Assembly (NCBI GenBank): GCA_036873755.1
Contig: JAVTVY010025371.1
Location: 47,019 to 111,018 of the forward strand
Reading direction: 5' to 3'
Origin: Hanleya hanleyi
Lineage: Eukaryota; Mollusca; Polyplacophora; Lepidopleurida; Hanleyidae
DNA length: 64,000 nt
Below are positions 1-10,965 of this stretch, piece by piece (position 1 is the stretch's first letter; every line of letters starts with the position of its first letter). The notes under the pieces were generated by a model. It was given only the letters and a program-made list of their open reading frames with translations, made no database searches and was not told the origin of the DNA. Position numbers and translations under genes: made by a program.

Positions 1-1090
1 GACTCTCGATGACGATTTCAGCCTGACATCAAAGTTAGGTGGCCTTCCGCAGTTTCGTAGTAATGGCCCCTCTCTAATTTCATAATACGATAGACTGCCC
101 TTGTTCTGCTACATCATAATTCTTCTTGTCTTCTTAATAGCTTATATCTATAATGCCATCCTATTCAGCATTATCAACGCTGCAAACGAGTACGTACAAA
201 TCGAGTGCTGGCTTCGTCTACACGCTGATCGGGATCATGGAGTAAAGTTTGTCCTGCCTCAGTTATGCCCCTTGGGTGTGCCTAAAAATCGGGACTCATT
301 TACGGGAAGAAAATCTGACAAAAAACGGTTAGGTTAACACCCCCTTTTTTTTGCCTTTTTAAGTTGAGACCGGACCAGGGAACGTGAGTAAGAAGTTTAA
401 TTGAAATCGCTCTTACAGATTTTTCTGGAAATTGAGCCGAATTTGACCATTTTTCGACATTTTTAAGGGGTTTTCTAGGAAAAATGAAGCAAGCATGGAG
501 GAGAATGTTCGAGTTAAATTTTTCTATAACATAGCAGTGTTATATCTTAAAATAATAGTTTCGTCATGCTCTTTCAGAAAATATATACTTATAAGTGATT
601 TGGGTTGAAGGTTTTGCGACAACTGGTGGCCTAAAAACGGACCCATAGTCTATTCCATGCCGAATAAAAGAATCTCCGGAGTGCACCCTTATGCCAGCGA
701 TGTCACATCTCAAACATTGCAGATAGTGGTTTGGCGTAATGAGCTTGCTGAGCCTGTTCAATAATTGGTTTGATTTAGACGATACCCCTCGATCTTTGTT
801 TTATCCAGAACTACCGTGGGCGACTAACCAAGGTAATGCATAGATACCCTAACAAATCGATCAATACACTGGCTCCCGAGGATGGCCTGGTGGGCCACAT
901 GCCTCTCACGCTCCAGACCTCTTATACGACACGATTTGCGTTTTCTATTCTACTCGTCATATCGGAAGTGACATCATAACCCGCCCACGTGCGAACTTAA
1001 CATTGATACGTCAAAGTTAAAATCAAACAAAACGAAAAACGGACAAGTCCAGGCAATTTTCAATATTTGATTTTCATTTTTGCGTCAAGC
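1..1090. other. Spacer without recognisable gene
   Basis: No frame here has recognisable domains, splice-flanked exons or codon structure. Short frames (for example around 101-337) look random. The stretch is AT-rich with homopolymer runs. Confidence 0.6.
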
Positions 1091-1091
1091 A

Positions 1092-1360
1092 AAACGAAAA
1101 ACGAAAATTGAAAATTGACTGTAAAATATCAATTTTCGTTTTTTGTTTTTGTAATCCCAGAATCAAAAATTGAAAATTGACGGTCAAATTTCAATTTTTG
1201 ATTTAAAGATCACAAAAACAAAAAACGAAAATTGAAAATTGAAGGTCAAATTTCAATTTTTGATTTTGAGATTACAGAAACAAAAAACGAAAATTGAAAA
1301 TTGACGGTCAAATTTCAATTTTTTATTTTGAGAAACCAAAAACGAAAAACGAAAATTGAA
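1092..1360. repeat. 62-bp tandem repeat with internal foldback
   Basis: The word gaaaattga recurs at 1110, 1172, 1234 and 1296, an exact 62-bp period over about four units. Each unit pairs an A-rich half (aaaattgaaaattga) with a near-complementary half (tcaaatttcaattttt), so every monomer can fold into a hairpin. A reading frame on the minus strand at 1253-1438 is a by-product of the repeat. Confidence 0.85.
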
Positions 1361-2194
1361 CTGTGCAAGGTTACACGGACCCCAATGTTCCCGAGCGCAC
1401 GTGATCTTTTTCTTATCCATACATTTCACTCGAAGCACGATATGTTACGATTGTAGTATAGAAACACATTATTTGGGATATCTGCGGATCAATAATAATA
1501 ATAATAAATAAAAAATGCTGATTTACATAAACTCCGAGGGTTCAATATAGCACCCTATCTCCAATCGATGAACCCTAATACCAGTCACTGAACCTTTTTT
1601 TTAACGAAATGAAAGCTGGGGTTCAAAATAGAACCATAAGGTTCTTCATATCACCCTACCTGAACCCTATTTTCTAAGTGTGTACAAATGTTTGTTGTTA
1701 GCAAAAGCAGAACAGGCCTTTTGGTTTCGTAACTATTCATTCCTCTTTCTCTGGATTTGAGATAACTGACATACAGGTATAAAAACAGGTGTTTTGCTGA
1801 CTATCTCGAATTTTTAAGTACCGGTATAGCATTTTTGTACGCAAATTCTTTCAGCGTTTGCAGCAATCTTTGACTTGGACCAGTTTTAACGTTGGCGAAT
1901 AACAATAACCTAACGTCAAATCAATGAGCAAAATGATGTTGATATGGCTTCATTTTCTAACGTTGCTTCACTGGCAAAGAATACATTTAATCAACATTGT
2001 ATGAACGTTAGCGTGTTTTCGGGGTTAATTTTTTGTCTTTTCGAAATAAAGGTTGTAGCTCACAGATTTCTTCTACGTTAGTGATATGAAACGGTATGCG
2101 TGTGACCTTCGTGAAGTTGGTCGGCAATTAGCGGTTGACAGTTAGCTATTCGAAGGGGACCAGTCACCATTTTATCGATATAATTGTACCTCTA
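1361..2194. other. Spacer; possible short MITE-like segment near 1530-1690
   Basis: No gene seen. Around 1530-1690 the word ggttca/gaaccct recurs in both orientations (gaaccctaata, ggttcaaaatagaacc, gaaccctattttc), which suggests a small foldback element, but I cannot fix its ends. An AAT microsatellite lies near 1490-1508. Confidence 0.4.
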
Positions 2195-2502
2195 TTTTAA
2201 CCCCTCAATTTGGTACTTGGTACATCAACTATGTGGGACATGGTTTATCAGATGACATCATTAGTTCCTGATCCGGCGCGGTTCTGAATAGCTAACTGCA
2301 TAATTGATTATCTAACTGGCTATTTTAACCCCTTTCCCGACCGAATATCACCTTGATACACTATGTGAGACAAACTCTACCAGATGACATCATTAGTTTC
2401 CCGATCCGCCGCCGGGTGGGAGGGGGGCGGCTTTTCTGAATAGCTAACTGAATAACTAACTGGCAACCGAAATTCAACCTGATACTTGGTACATCAACTA
2501 TG
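2195..2502. repeat. ~135-bp satellite, left block
   Basis: Units share cagatgacatcattagttt, starting at 2249 and 2381, followed by gatccg, a GC-rich stretch, gctaactg repeats, ttttaacccc, and a cacttggtacatcaactatgtg-like part. The same unit recurs at 3439-3597 and 7880-8228 with spacing of about 132-137 bp, so all three blocks were once one array, later split by insertions. The unit at 2221-2238 preserves the uninterrupted junction that is broken at 2502. Confidence 0.8.
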
Positions 2503-3438
2503 CAGTGGCGTCGGAAGCGGGGCGGCCAGCCCCCCCCTTCGGCACTCCTTAAACTGACCATGTCCCCACATAAAAATTACAGATAGAATGTCAGCCTGCC
2601 AGGACGTGTAGTGGTGTGTTATAGGCCTGTTATATTTGTGTTAAACCAGGAAGTCAAATAGAGTCAGACATATTCTTCAATATCGATGCGTGTTTATGCG
2701 AAACAACTGTGAAAATAGAACCATAAATCTACATACAAAGCGTTCAGATTTATTTCCGGGAAAACGCGTAAAACGCATCTCCGGCAACCTGAGACTCGGA
2801 GCTTCCGGGGTCTAGGCGGCCCCTGGACCCTCGCCTGTCAGGCTGTGAGGATCGCTTATTTTGGCTTTGTGTAAATGAATCGGTATCACATTGATTCTAA
2901 TGTTCCATTATGTAAAGGTCATCGGGTTTTTCATGTGTGTTTTTTTATGTGCTAAATATAACTAGAAAGTCAAATGGATTCAGGCATAAAGTATGATTTT
3001 TTCAATATCGATGCGTGTTTAAAAATGCGAAACAAACATGAAAATAGAACCATAAATCTGCATACGAGTGTTTTTCTGGGAAAACGCATCTTGTGTTTTA
3101 TCTTTGTGTGAATGAATCGTATCGGTAGGCATATTGGTTTCCCTTCCAAGAACTAAAAGTCATCGTTTTGTATGTTTTAAATATAACTAGACAGTCATAT
3201 GGATGCAAGCATGAGGTGCGATGTTTTTAATATCGATACATGCTTATAATTGCGAGAAAATCGTGAAAATAGAACCATAAATCTGCATGCAATATGATCA
3301 ATTTTATTTCCGGGAAAACTCTCAGAACGGATCTCCGGCGATCTAGGACCCCGGAGCTTCCGGGACCTAGGCTGGACCCTCGCCTGTTGGGCTGTGATAG
3401 TGGGCCCCCCCACTTTCAATTACGTTCCGACGCCACTG
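2503..3438. mobile_element. Non-autonomous TIR transposon (936 bp) in the satellite
   Basis: The left end reads CAGTGGCGTCGGAA and the right end is its reverse complement (ttccgacgccactg). The 5-bp word ctatg flanks it on both sides (2498-2502 and 3439-3443), and an uninserted copy of the target (acatcaactatgtg) is seen at 2222-2235. There is no transposase frame. Inside are three diverged copies of a segment containing caatatcgatgcgtgtt and atagaaccataaatctgcata near 2680, 3000 and 3230. The TIR resembles hAT-type CAGTGGCG ends, but the apparent 5-bp duplication is shorter than the 8 bp of hAT, so I leave the superfamily open. Confidence 0.75.
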
Positions 3439-5176
3439 CTATGTGAGACAGGATTTACCAGATGACACCATTAGTTTCCCGATCCGCTAACTGGCTATTT
3501 TATCATTTTCCCCGATCGAAATTCAACTTGATACTTGGTACATCAACATGCTCTACCAGATGACTCCATTAGTTTCCTGATCCGACGCCAGGGGGCGAGT
3601 AGTATAGTCTACTGATATAGACTCATATTTTGCCGGGGGAGGTAACTCTTGGTGGCGACAGGTGGCGTTGTGGTTATGGATTGCATCAGCATTGGCTGTG
3701 TGCCAAGTTTTGACGACTATAGTTCGGTTAACCTTTGACCTTGTATTCCTCCGCGGTGATGCGGTCATGTCTGGCGGTGATGAAAAAGCTTCCGCGGAGA
3801 AAAAGTAGTCCCCAGACTTCAAATACGTTGCATGGTCCGATTGGGTCGAGTGAGGTATCAAAGTGAAGCATTCGTGAAGGGGCATCTGATGGGCTGGGTG
3901 CGGGGTTGAAATAGCGTCATTCTGCGCATGCGCGGTGGACAAAGGGTATGGAAATACACGTTTTGGGATCTAGGGGAGCCCCTAATGGGTCGATGGAGTT
4001 GTATGAGGTATCAATGTGAAGCCTATGTGAGGGGGAATCTGACTGGTCTAGTGTCCCGGGCGTTGTCAACATTCTGCACATGCGCAGACAGGGAATTGTG
4101 GGAAAAGGGTATGGAAATAGACGTTTTGCGGTCGAGGGGAGCCACTAGTTGTCCGATGGGGTCGAGAGAGGTATCAATGTGAAACATATGTGAGGGTGCA
4201 TCCGATGGGCTAGGTGTGGGGTTGAAATATCGGCATTCTGCGCATGCGCAGTAGACAAAGGGTATGGAAATACACGTGTTGGGATCTAGGGGAGCTTCTA
4301 ATGGGCCGATGGAGTCGAGTGAGGTATCAATGTGAAACATATGTGAGGGGGTTGCATCTGCCTGGACTAGTGTGTCGTCCGTGTTCAACATTCTGCGCAT
4401 GCGCAGACAGGGAATTGTGGGAAAAGTGAATTGGAATGAACGTTGTAGGATCTAGGGGAGCCCCTAATGGGCCGATGGAGTCGTAGGAGGTGTCAATGTG
4501 AAGCCTATGTGAGGGGCCATCCGTCAGGACTAGTGTATCGGCTGTTCTCAACATTCTGCACATGCGCAATCAGGGAATTGTGGGAAAAGGGCATTGGAAA
4601 GGACATTTTGGGTCTATTCGGGCCCCTAGTCGTCCGATGGAGTCGAGTGAGGTATCGTTGTGAAGGATACGTGAGGGGGCATCCACCTGGACTAGTGTGA
4701 CGTGGAACGGACGTCATTCTGCGCATGGGCAGTAGACAAACGGTATGGAAATAGACGTGTTGGGGTCTAGGTGGACCACTAATGGTTCAATGGAGTTGAG
4801 TGAGGTATCAATGTAAAGCAGTCATGAGGGAGCATCCGCCTGGACTAGTGTTTCGTCCGTGTTCGACATTCTGCGTATGCGCAAACAGGGAATTGTGGGA
4901 AACGGGTACGGAAATAGACGTTTTGGGATCTAGGTGAGCCACTAATGGGCCGATGGAGTCGAGTGAGGTAACGTTGTGAAGGATACGTGAGGGAGCATCT
5001 GCCTGGACTAGAGTTTCGTCCGTTTTCAACATTCTGCGCATGCGCAGACAGGGAATTGTGGGAAAAGGGTTAGAAATAGTCGTTTTGGGGTCTAGGTGGG
5101 CCACTAATGGTCTGATTGAGTCGAGTGAGGTATCAATGTGATGCATACGTGAGGGAGCATCCGCATGGGTGGATGG
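3391..5176. repeat. Left arm of large inverted repeat
   Basis: Reads in reverse at 6131-7746; outer coordinates sum to 11137 throughout (3391 with 7746, 3553 with 7584, 3942 with 7195), and the 129-codon frame at 3553-3942 (minus) is identical to that at 7195-7584 (plus). Inner coordinates sum to 11307, so the left arm holds about 170 bp extra. Most of the arm is a tandem repeat whose units carry GCGCATGCGC-type palindromes at about 3927, 4074, 4241, 4393, 4557, 4712, 4871, 5035 and 5199 (spacing 147-167). Reading frames on either strand here are translations of repeat DNA and not genes. Confidence 0.9.
3439..3597. repeat. ~135-bp satellite, middle block
   Basis: This continues the array interrupted at 2502: it starts with the duplicated ctatg, then gtgagacagg, the pyrimidine-flanked cagatgac word at about 3459 and again near 3558, and stops at the ggggcg that abuts the next element at 3598. 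It is copied in reverse at 7540-7698 as part of the inverted duplication. Confidence 0.75.
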
Positions 5177-6130
5177 GTGTTAGGAATATCGTATTTCCGC
5201 GCATGCTCAGACACACCGTATTATGGAAATAGACATTTTGAGGCCGATATGGGCCACTATGGGTCGTGGGAGGTGTCAAAGTGAGGCTTTTGTGGTATAG
5301 AGTCAGAATTGCAAGTCGAGTCATTCTGCGCATGGTTGTAGTAAGTAAAGTGGTCAATTTGGGTGTGCGTCCATGGGCGTGTGTTTTGGGTAGAGATGCA
5401 CCATCCTTGCTCCAAATGGGTCGTGGGCGGTTCAAAGTGAAGCTCTCGGGGTGTACACTCCGATTTGAGAGATGTTCACGTCATTTGTGACGTCATCGGT
5501 GACGTCATCAGTACGAGTAATAGCGAAAGTGGGCATTTTGGTATGCGCATGCGCAGTCTGGCCGTAGTATAGAAAGCAGGCATTTTGGGGATTCGTGGAG
5601 GTTTGTTGAGTGGTTGACCATCCCTGGTCAAATGGACCGTGTGGGGTATCAGTGTGAAGCTCTCGAATGGCTGTCACCCGTCAAGGCCTTATGCCTTAAC
5701 GCCTGTCTCAACGGCGTAAAGCCCTAGCATAACGCCTTGACACCATGATACAGACAGATGAGAGAACAACAACAACTACAACAAGGATGAGAGAACAACA
5801 GCAGGTTTTTTCATATCGTTTATTTTCCCCTCCATCATAACATACCCACGCTGGGGGATCCGCGTTGGGTAGGTTTACAATTCAAGAAGTCTCTTGTCCA
5901 ATCAGAGGCCGCCATTTGGCATTGCATCTGCCATAGTCGTTCTTGTCCGTTAGACGTATTCTCAGCTGCTCTTGTCCAATCAGAAGTCGCCGTTTCAGAA
6001 AGTTCCATCTTTGCTCGGTGTGACCTAATATGATTCTTACTCATTCATTCATCCGCCTCAGATAATTGTTTGCGCATTCTGAGTATCTATCAGTGCATGG
6101 GTGAATACATTCTGGGGGCTCCGGAGCTTC
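5177..6130. other. Spacer between the inverted arms
   Basis: Contains degenerate outlying units of the same tandem family (palindromic cores at about 5327 and 5545). A small foldback lies at 5691-5742, with gtcaaggc and gccttgac ends around the words ccttatgccttaacgcc and ggcgtaaagcc. Then follow an aacaac-rich stretch (5760-5800) and a non-repetitive segment (5810-6070) with two copies of tgtccaatcagag/agtcgcc. No gene is seen. Confidence 0.6.
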
Positions 6131-7746
6131 CATCCACCCATGCTGATGCTCTCTCACGTATGCATCACATTGATACCTCACTCGACTCAATCAGACCATT
6201 AGTGGCCCACCTAGACCCGAAAACGTCTATTTCTAACCCTTTTCCCACAATTCCCTGTCTGCGCATGCGCAGAATGTTGAAAACGGACGAAACTCTAGTT
6301 CAGGCAGATGCTCCCTCACGTATCCTTCACAGCGATACCTCACTCGACTCCATCGGCCCATTAGTGGCTCACCTAGATCCCAAAACGTCTATTTCCGTAC
6401 CCTTTCCCCACAATTCCCTGTTTGCGCATGCGCAGAATGTCGAACACGGACGAAACACTAGTCCAGGCGGATGCTCCCTCACGACTGCTTTACATTGATA
6501 CCTCACTCATCTCCATTGATCCATTAGTGGTCCACCTAGACCCCAAAAACGTCTATTTCCATACCCTTTGTCTACTGCGCATGCGCAGGATTACGTCAGT
6601 TCCACGTCTTGCTAGTCCAGGTGGATGCCCCATCACGTATCCTTCACAACGATACCTCACTCGACCCCATCGGACGACTAGGGGCCCGAATAGACCCCAA
6701 AATGTCCTTTCCAATGCCCTTTTCCCACAATTCCCTGTCTGCGCATGCGCAGAATGTTGACAACGGCCGAGACACTAGTCCAGATGGCCCTCACATAGGC
6801 TTCACAATGATACCTCATACGACTCCATCGGCCCATTAGAAGCTCCCCATGATCCCAAAACGTGTATTTCCATACCCTTTGTCCACTGCGCAAGCGCAGA
6901 ATGCCGATATTTCAACCCCACACCTAGCCCATCGGATGCCCCCTCACATATGTTTCACATTGATACCTCTCTCGACCCCATCGGACAACTAGTGGCTCCC
7001 CTCGACCGCAAAACGTCTATTTCCATACCCTTTTCCCACAATTCCCTGTCTGCGCATGTGCAGAATGTTGACAACGCCCGGGACACTAGACCAGTCAGAT
7101 TCCCCCTCACATAGGCTTCACATTGATACCTCATACAACTTCATCGGCCCATTAGGGGCTCCCATAGATCCCAAAACGTGTATTTCCATACCCTTTGTCC
7201 ACCGCGCATGCGCAGAATGACGCTATTTCAACCCCGCACCCAGCCCATCAGATGCCCCTTCACGAATGCTTCACTTTGATACCTCACTCGACCCAATCGG
7301 ACCATGCAACGTATTTGAAGTCTGGGGACTACTTTTTCTCCGCGGAAGCTTTTTCATCACCGCCAGACATGACCGCATCACCGCGGAGGAATACAAGGTC
7401 AAAGGTTAACCGAACTATAGTCGTCAAAACTTGGCACACAGCCAATGCTGATGCAATCCATAACCACAACGCCACCTGTCGCCACCAAGAGTTACCTCCC
7501 CCGGCAAAATATGAGTCTATATCAGTAGACTATACTACTCGCCCCCTGGCGTCGGATCAGGAAACTAATGGAGTCATCTGGTAGAGCATGTTGATGTACC
7601 AAGTATCAAGTTGAATTTCGATCGGGGAAAATGATAAAATAGCCAGTTAGCGGATCGGGAAACTAATGGTGTCATCTGGTAAATCCTGTCTCACATAGCA
7701 GTGGCGTCGGAACGTAATTGAAAGTGGGGGGGCCCACTATCACAGC
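6131..7746. repeat. Right arm of large inverted repeat
   Basis: This is the reverse complement of 3391-5176, shorter by about one repeat unit. Palindromic cores lie at about 6261, 6426, 6588, 6741, 6888, 7051 and 7205. The outer part runs beyond the element's own end: 7540-7698 is inverted satellite and 7699-7746 is 48 bp of the end of the 2503-3438 transposon, including its cagtggcgtcggaa terminus. The copy therefore included flanking DNA. Confidence 0.9.
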
Positions 7747-7879
7747 TTCACTTTTGATACCTCATACGACCCAATCGGACCATGCAACGTATTTGAAGCC
7801 TGGGGACTACTTTTTCCGCGGAGGAATACAAGGTCAAAGGTTAACCGAACTATAGTCAGTATCAGTAGACACCGCTACT
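7747..7879. repeat. Third, partial copy of the arm's outer segment
   Basis: ttcacttttgatacctc through ggttaaccgaactatagtc repeats 7268-7425 directly, but lacks about 40 bp around the ctccgcggaagcttttt stretch and the following gccagacatgacc stretch. It ends in the right TIR and then satellite, so it is probably the original right end of the element, before the inverted copy was placed inside it. Confidence 0.65.
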
Positions 7880-8228
7880 GGGGCGCTGTCCTGAATAGCT
7901 AACTGCATAATTGAATAGCTAACTGGCTATTTTAACCCCTTTCATGGCCGACTATCATCTTGATACTTTGTACATAACAAGCTCTACCAGATGACATCAT
8001 TAGTTTCCCGATCCCACGCCGGGGGAGGGCTGTTCTGAATAGCTAATTGGCTATTTTAATCCCTTTCCCGAACGAATATCACCTTGATACTTGGTACCTT
8101 AACTATGTGAGAGAAGCCCTACCAGACGACGTCATTAGTTTCCCGATCCGCCGAGAGGGGGCGCTGTTCTGTATAGCTAACTGAATAGCTAACTTGCTAG
8201 TTTAACCCCTTTCTCAAACGAACCAGAT
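7880..8228. repeat. ~135-bp satellite, right block
   Basis: Two to three units with cagatgac words at about 7988 and 8123, each followed by gatcc, a GC-rich part (gagggggcgctgttctg), gctaactgaatagctaact and ttaacccctttc. It resumes the array left of 3598. Confidence 0.75.
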
Positions 8229-8230
8229 CA

Positions 8231-8508
8231 TCACTTCCGGTAAGCGACGTCACTTCCGGTAAGCGACGTCACTTCCGGTGAGGACACTTCCGGTAAGCGA
8301 CGTCACTTCCGGTGAGGACACTTCCGGTAAGCGACGTCACTTCCGGTGAGGACACTTCCGGTAAGCGACGTCACTTCCGGTGAAGACACTTCCGGTAAGC
8401 GACGTCACTTCCGGTAAGCGACGTCACTTCCGGTAAGCGACGTCACTTCCGGTAAGCGACGTCACTTCCGGTAAGGTGAGGACACTTCCGGTGAGGACAC
8501 TTCCGGTG
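8231..8508. repeat. Short tandem repeat of CACTTCCGGT with GACGTCA
   Basis: Two word types alternate: cacttccggtaagcgacgt (19 bp) and cacttccggtgagga (15 bp), together about 15 copies. Each carries the ETS-like core CTTCCGG, and the long form creates GACGTCA at the junction, a CRE/ATF-like core. No gene follows, only the 48-bp minisatellite. Binding is an inference from motif resemblance. Confidence 0.85.
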
Positions 8509-8509
8509 A

Positions 8510-10965
8510 TGTTGGAAGCTATATGAGATGAAGGGGAACTTGTTGTAGACTTATGGAAGCAGAGATGAGAGAGAAAGAAATTATTATAGTCTATCAGAGT
8601 GGGAGATAAATTATTAGAGGGATGCTATCAGAGATGGGAGGTAAATTATTAGAGTATACGGAAGCAGGGATGCTATCAGAGATGGGAGATATATGGAAGC
8701 AGGGATGCTATCAGAGATGGGAGATAAATTAATAAAGTCTATGGAAGCAGGGATGCTATCAGAGATAGAAGATAAATTATTAGAGTATACGGAAGCAGGG
8801 ATGCTATCAGAGATGGGAGATATATGGAAGCAGGGATGCTATCAGAGATGGGAGATAAATTAATAAAGTCTATGGAAGCAGGGATGCTATCAGAGATGGG
8901 TGATAAATTATTAGAGTATACTGAAGCAGGGATGCTATCAGAGATAAGAGATGTATGGAAGCAGGGATGCTATCAGAGATGGGAGAAAAATTATTAGTCT
9001 ACGGAAACAGGGATGCTATCAGAGATGGAAGATAAATTATTAGAGTCTATGGCAGCAGGGATGCTATCAGAGATGGGAGATATATGGAAGCAGGGATGCT
9101 ATCAGATGGGAGATAAATTATTAGAGACTATGGAAACAGGGATGCTATCAGAGATGGGAGAAAAATTATTAGTCTGTGGAAACAGGGATGCTATCAGAGA
9201 TGGGAGATAAATTATTAGAGTATATGGGAGCAGTGATGCTATCAGAGTTGGGAGGTAAATTATTAGAGTATATGGGAGCAGTGATGCTATCAGAGTTGGG
9301 AGGTAAATTATTAGAGTCTATGGAAGCAGGGATGCTATCAGAGATGGGAGATAAGTTATTAGAGTAGATGGAAGCAGGGGTGCTGTCAGAGTTGAGAGGT
9401 AAATTATTAGAGTCTATGGAAGCAGGGATGCCATCAGAGTTGGGAGGTAAATTATTAGTCTTTGGAAGGAAGCAGGGATGCTATCAGAGTTGGGAGGTAA
9501 ATTATTAGAGTATACGGAAGCAGGGATGCTGTCAGAGATGGGAGATAAATTATTAGAATATATGGAAGCAGGGCTGCTATCAGAGATGGGAGACGAATTA
9601 TTATTAAAGTACATGGAAGCAGGGATACTATCAGAGATGAGGTAGATAAATTAGTGTAGCAGGGATCATCAGAGATGAGACAGAGAAATTATTAATCTAT
9701 GGCAGCAGGGATACTATCAGAGATGAGAGAGATAGAAATTATTATAGTCCATGGAAGCAGAGAGGCCATCAGAAATGGGAGATCAATTGAGTTTATGGAA
9801 ACAGGGATGCTATCAGAGATGGGAGATAAATTATTAGAGTATACGGAAGCAGGGATGCTATCAGAGATGACAGATAAATTATTGTAGTCTATGGCAGCAG
9901 GGATGCTATCAGAGATGACAGATAAATTATTGTAGTCTATGGAAGTAGGGATGCTATCAGAGATGGAGGATAAATTATTAGAGTCTATGGAAGAGGGATG
10001 CCATCAGAGATGATTGAGACATTATTGTAGTGTATGGAAACAGGGATGCTATCAGTGATTAAGGGAGAAATTATTGTAATCTTTGGAAGAAGGGATGCTA
10101 TCAGAGACGAGGGAAAAATTATTGTTGTCTATGGAAGCAAGGGCTATCAGTGTTGGGAGATAAATTATTAGGCAATATGGAAGCAAGGATGCTATCAGAG
10201 ATGAGGGAGAGCTTACTGTGGTCTATGGAAGCAACGGAGCTATCAGAGGAGCGGTAGAGGAATTATTATAGCAGGGATGCCATCAGAGATTATTGTAGTC
10301 TATGGCAACAGAGTTGGGAGGTAGATTATTAGAGCATACGGAAGCAGGGATGCTATCAGAGATGGGAGATAAATTATTAGAGTCTATGGAAGCAGGGATG
10401 CTATCAGAGATGAATGAGACATTATTTTAGTGTATGGGAACAGGGATGCTATCAGTGATTAAGGGAGAAATTATTGTAATCTTTGGAAGAAGGGATGCTA
10501 TCAGAGATGAAAAAGACATTAGTCTATGGAAGCAGGGATGCTATCAGAAATGAGAAATAATTATTGTTGTCTATGGAAACAGGGATGCTATCAGAAATGA
10601 GGAAGAAATTATTGTAATCTTTGGAAGCAGATATGCTATCAGAGATGGGGAGAAATTCTTGTGGTCTGTGGAGGCAGGGATGCCATCATAGATGAGGGAG
10701 ACATCATTGTAATCTATGGAAGCAAAGATGTTATCAGAGATGAGAGAGAAGAAATTAGTAGGGATTCTATCATTAGAGATGAAGGAGAAATTACTGTGGT
10801 CTACGGAAGATGAGATTATAGTAGTCTATGGAAGCGGGGATGCCATCAGAAATGAGAAAGAATTGTAGTCTATGGAAACGGGGATGTTATCAGAGATGAG
10901 AGAGAAGTTAGTGTCGTCTATGGAAGTAAAGATGCTAGCAGGGATGACGCAGACAAGATTGTATC
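8510..10965. repeat. 48-bp minisatellite, about 50 units
   Basis: The consensus includes ggaagcagggatgctatcag, agatgggagataaattatta and gagtctat. Phase checks at 9235, 9283 and 9331 give exactly 48 bp. Units drift and shorten towards both ends. Because 48 is a multiple of three, open frames arise on either strand (9013-9210, 9176-9367 and 9699-9887 plus; 9414-9614 minus) with the repeating peptide GMLSEMGDKLLE. Stops in many units and the lack of splice or start context argue against a protein. Confidence 0.9.

Larger units (their letters stand above)
3598..7879. mobile_element. TIR element full of GCGCATGCGC repeats, internally inverted
   Basis: The left end AGTAGTATAGTCTACTGATA (3598-3617) matches the reverse complement of the right end, AGTAGCGGTGTCTACTGATA (7860-7879), with a few mismatches. 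Both ends abut ggggcg in satellite sequence (3592-3597 and 7880-7885), consistent with a 6-bp target duplication; the intact satellite has a single such site (for example near 8158). Ends beginning AG with a 6-bp duplication recall Polintons, but no Polinton gene is present, so this is a non-autonomous element of unknown class. Most of the interior is a large inverted duplication of 150-165-bp repeats. A related copy lies at 60170-61692. Confidence 0.6.

Noticed and set aside
7195..7584. 129-codon frame, present identically at 3553-3942 in reverse, as a gene
   Set aside because: It is duplicated only because it lies in the inverted repeat; it runs through transposon end, satellite and repeat units, with no domain or splice context.
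9013..9887. Repeat protein encoded by the 48-bp minisatellite
   Set aside because: Frames end in most unit variants, opposite-strand frames are equally open, and no start, promoter or exon context is present.
8231..10965. CRISPR-like array
   Set aside because: Units are contiguous, without unique spacers; this is eukaryotic tandem repeat DNA.
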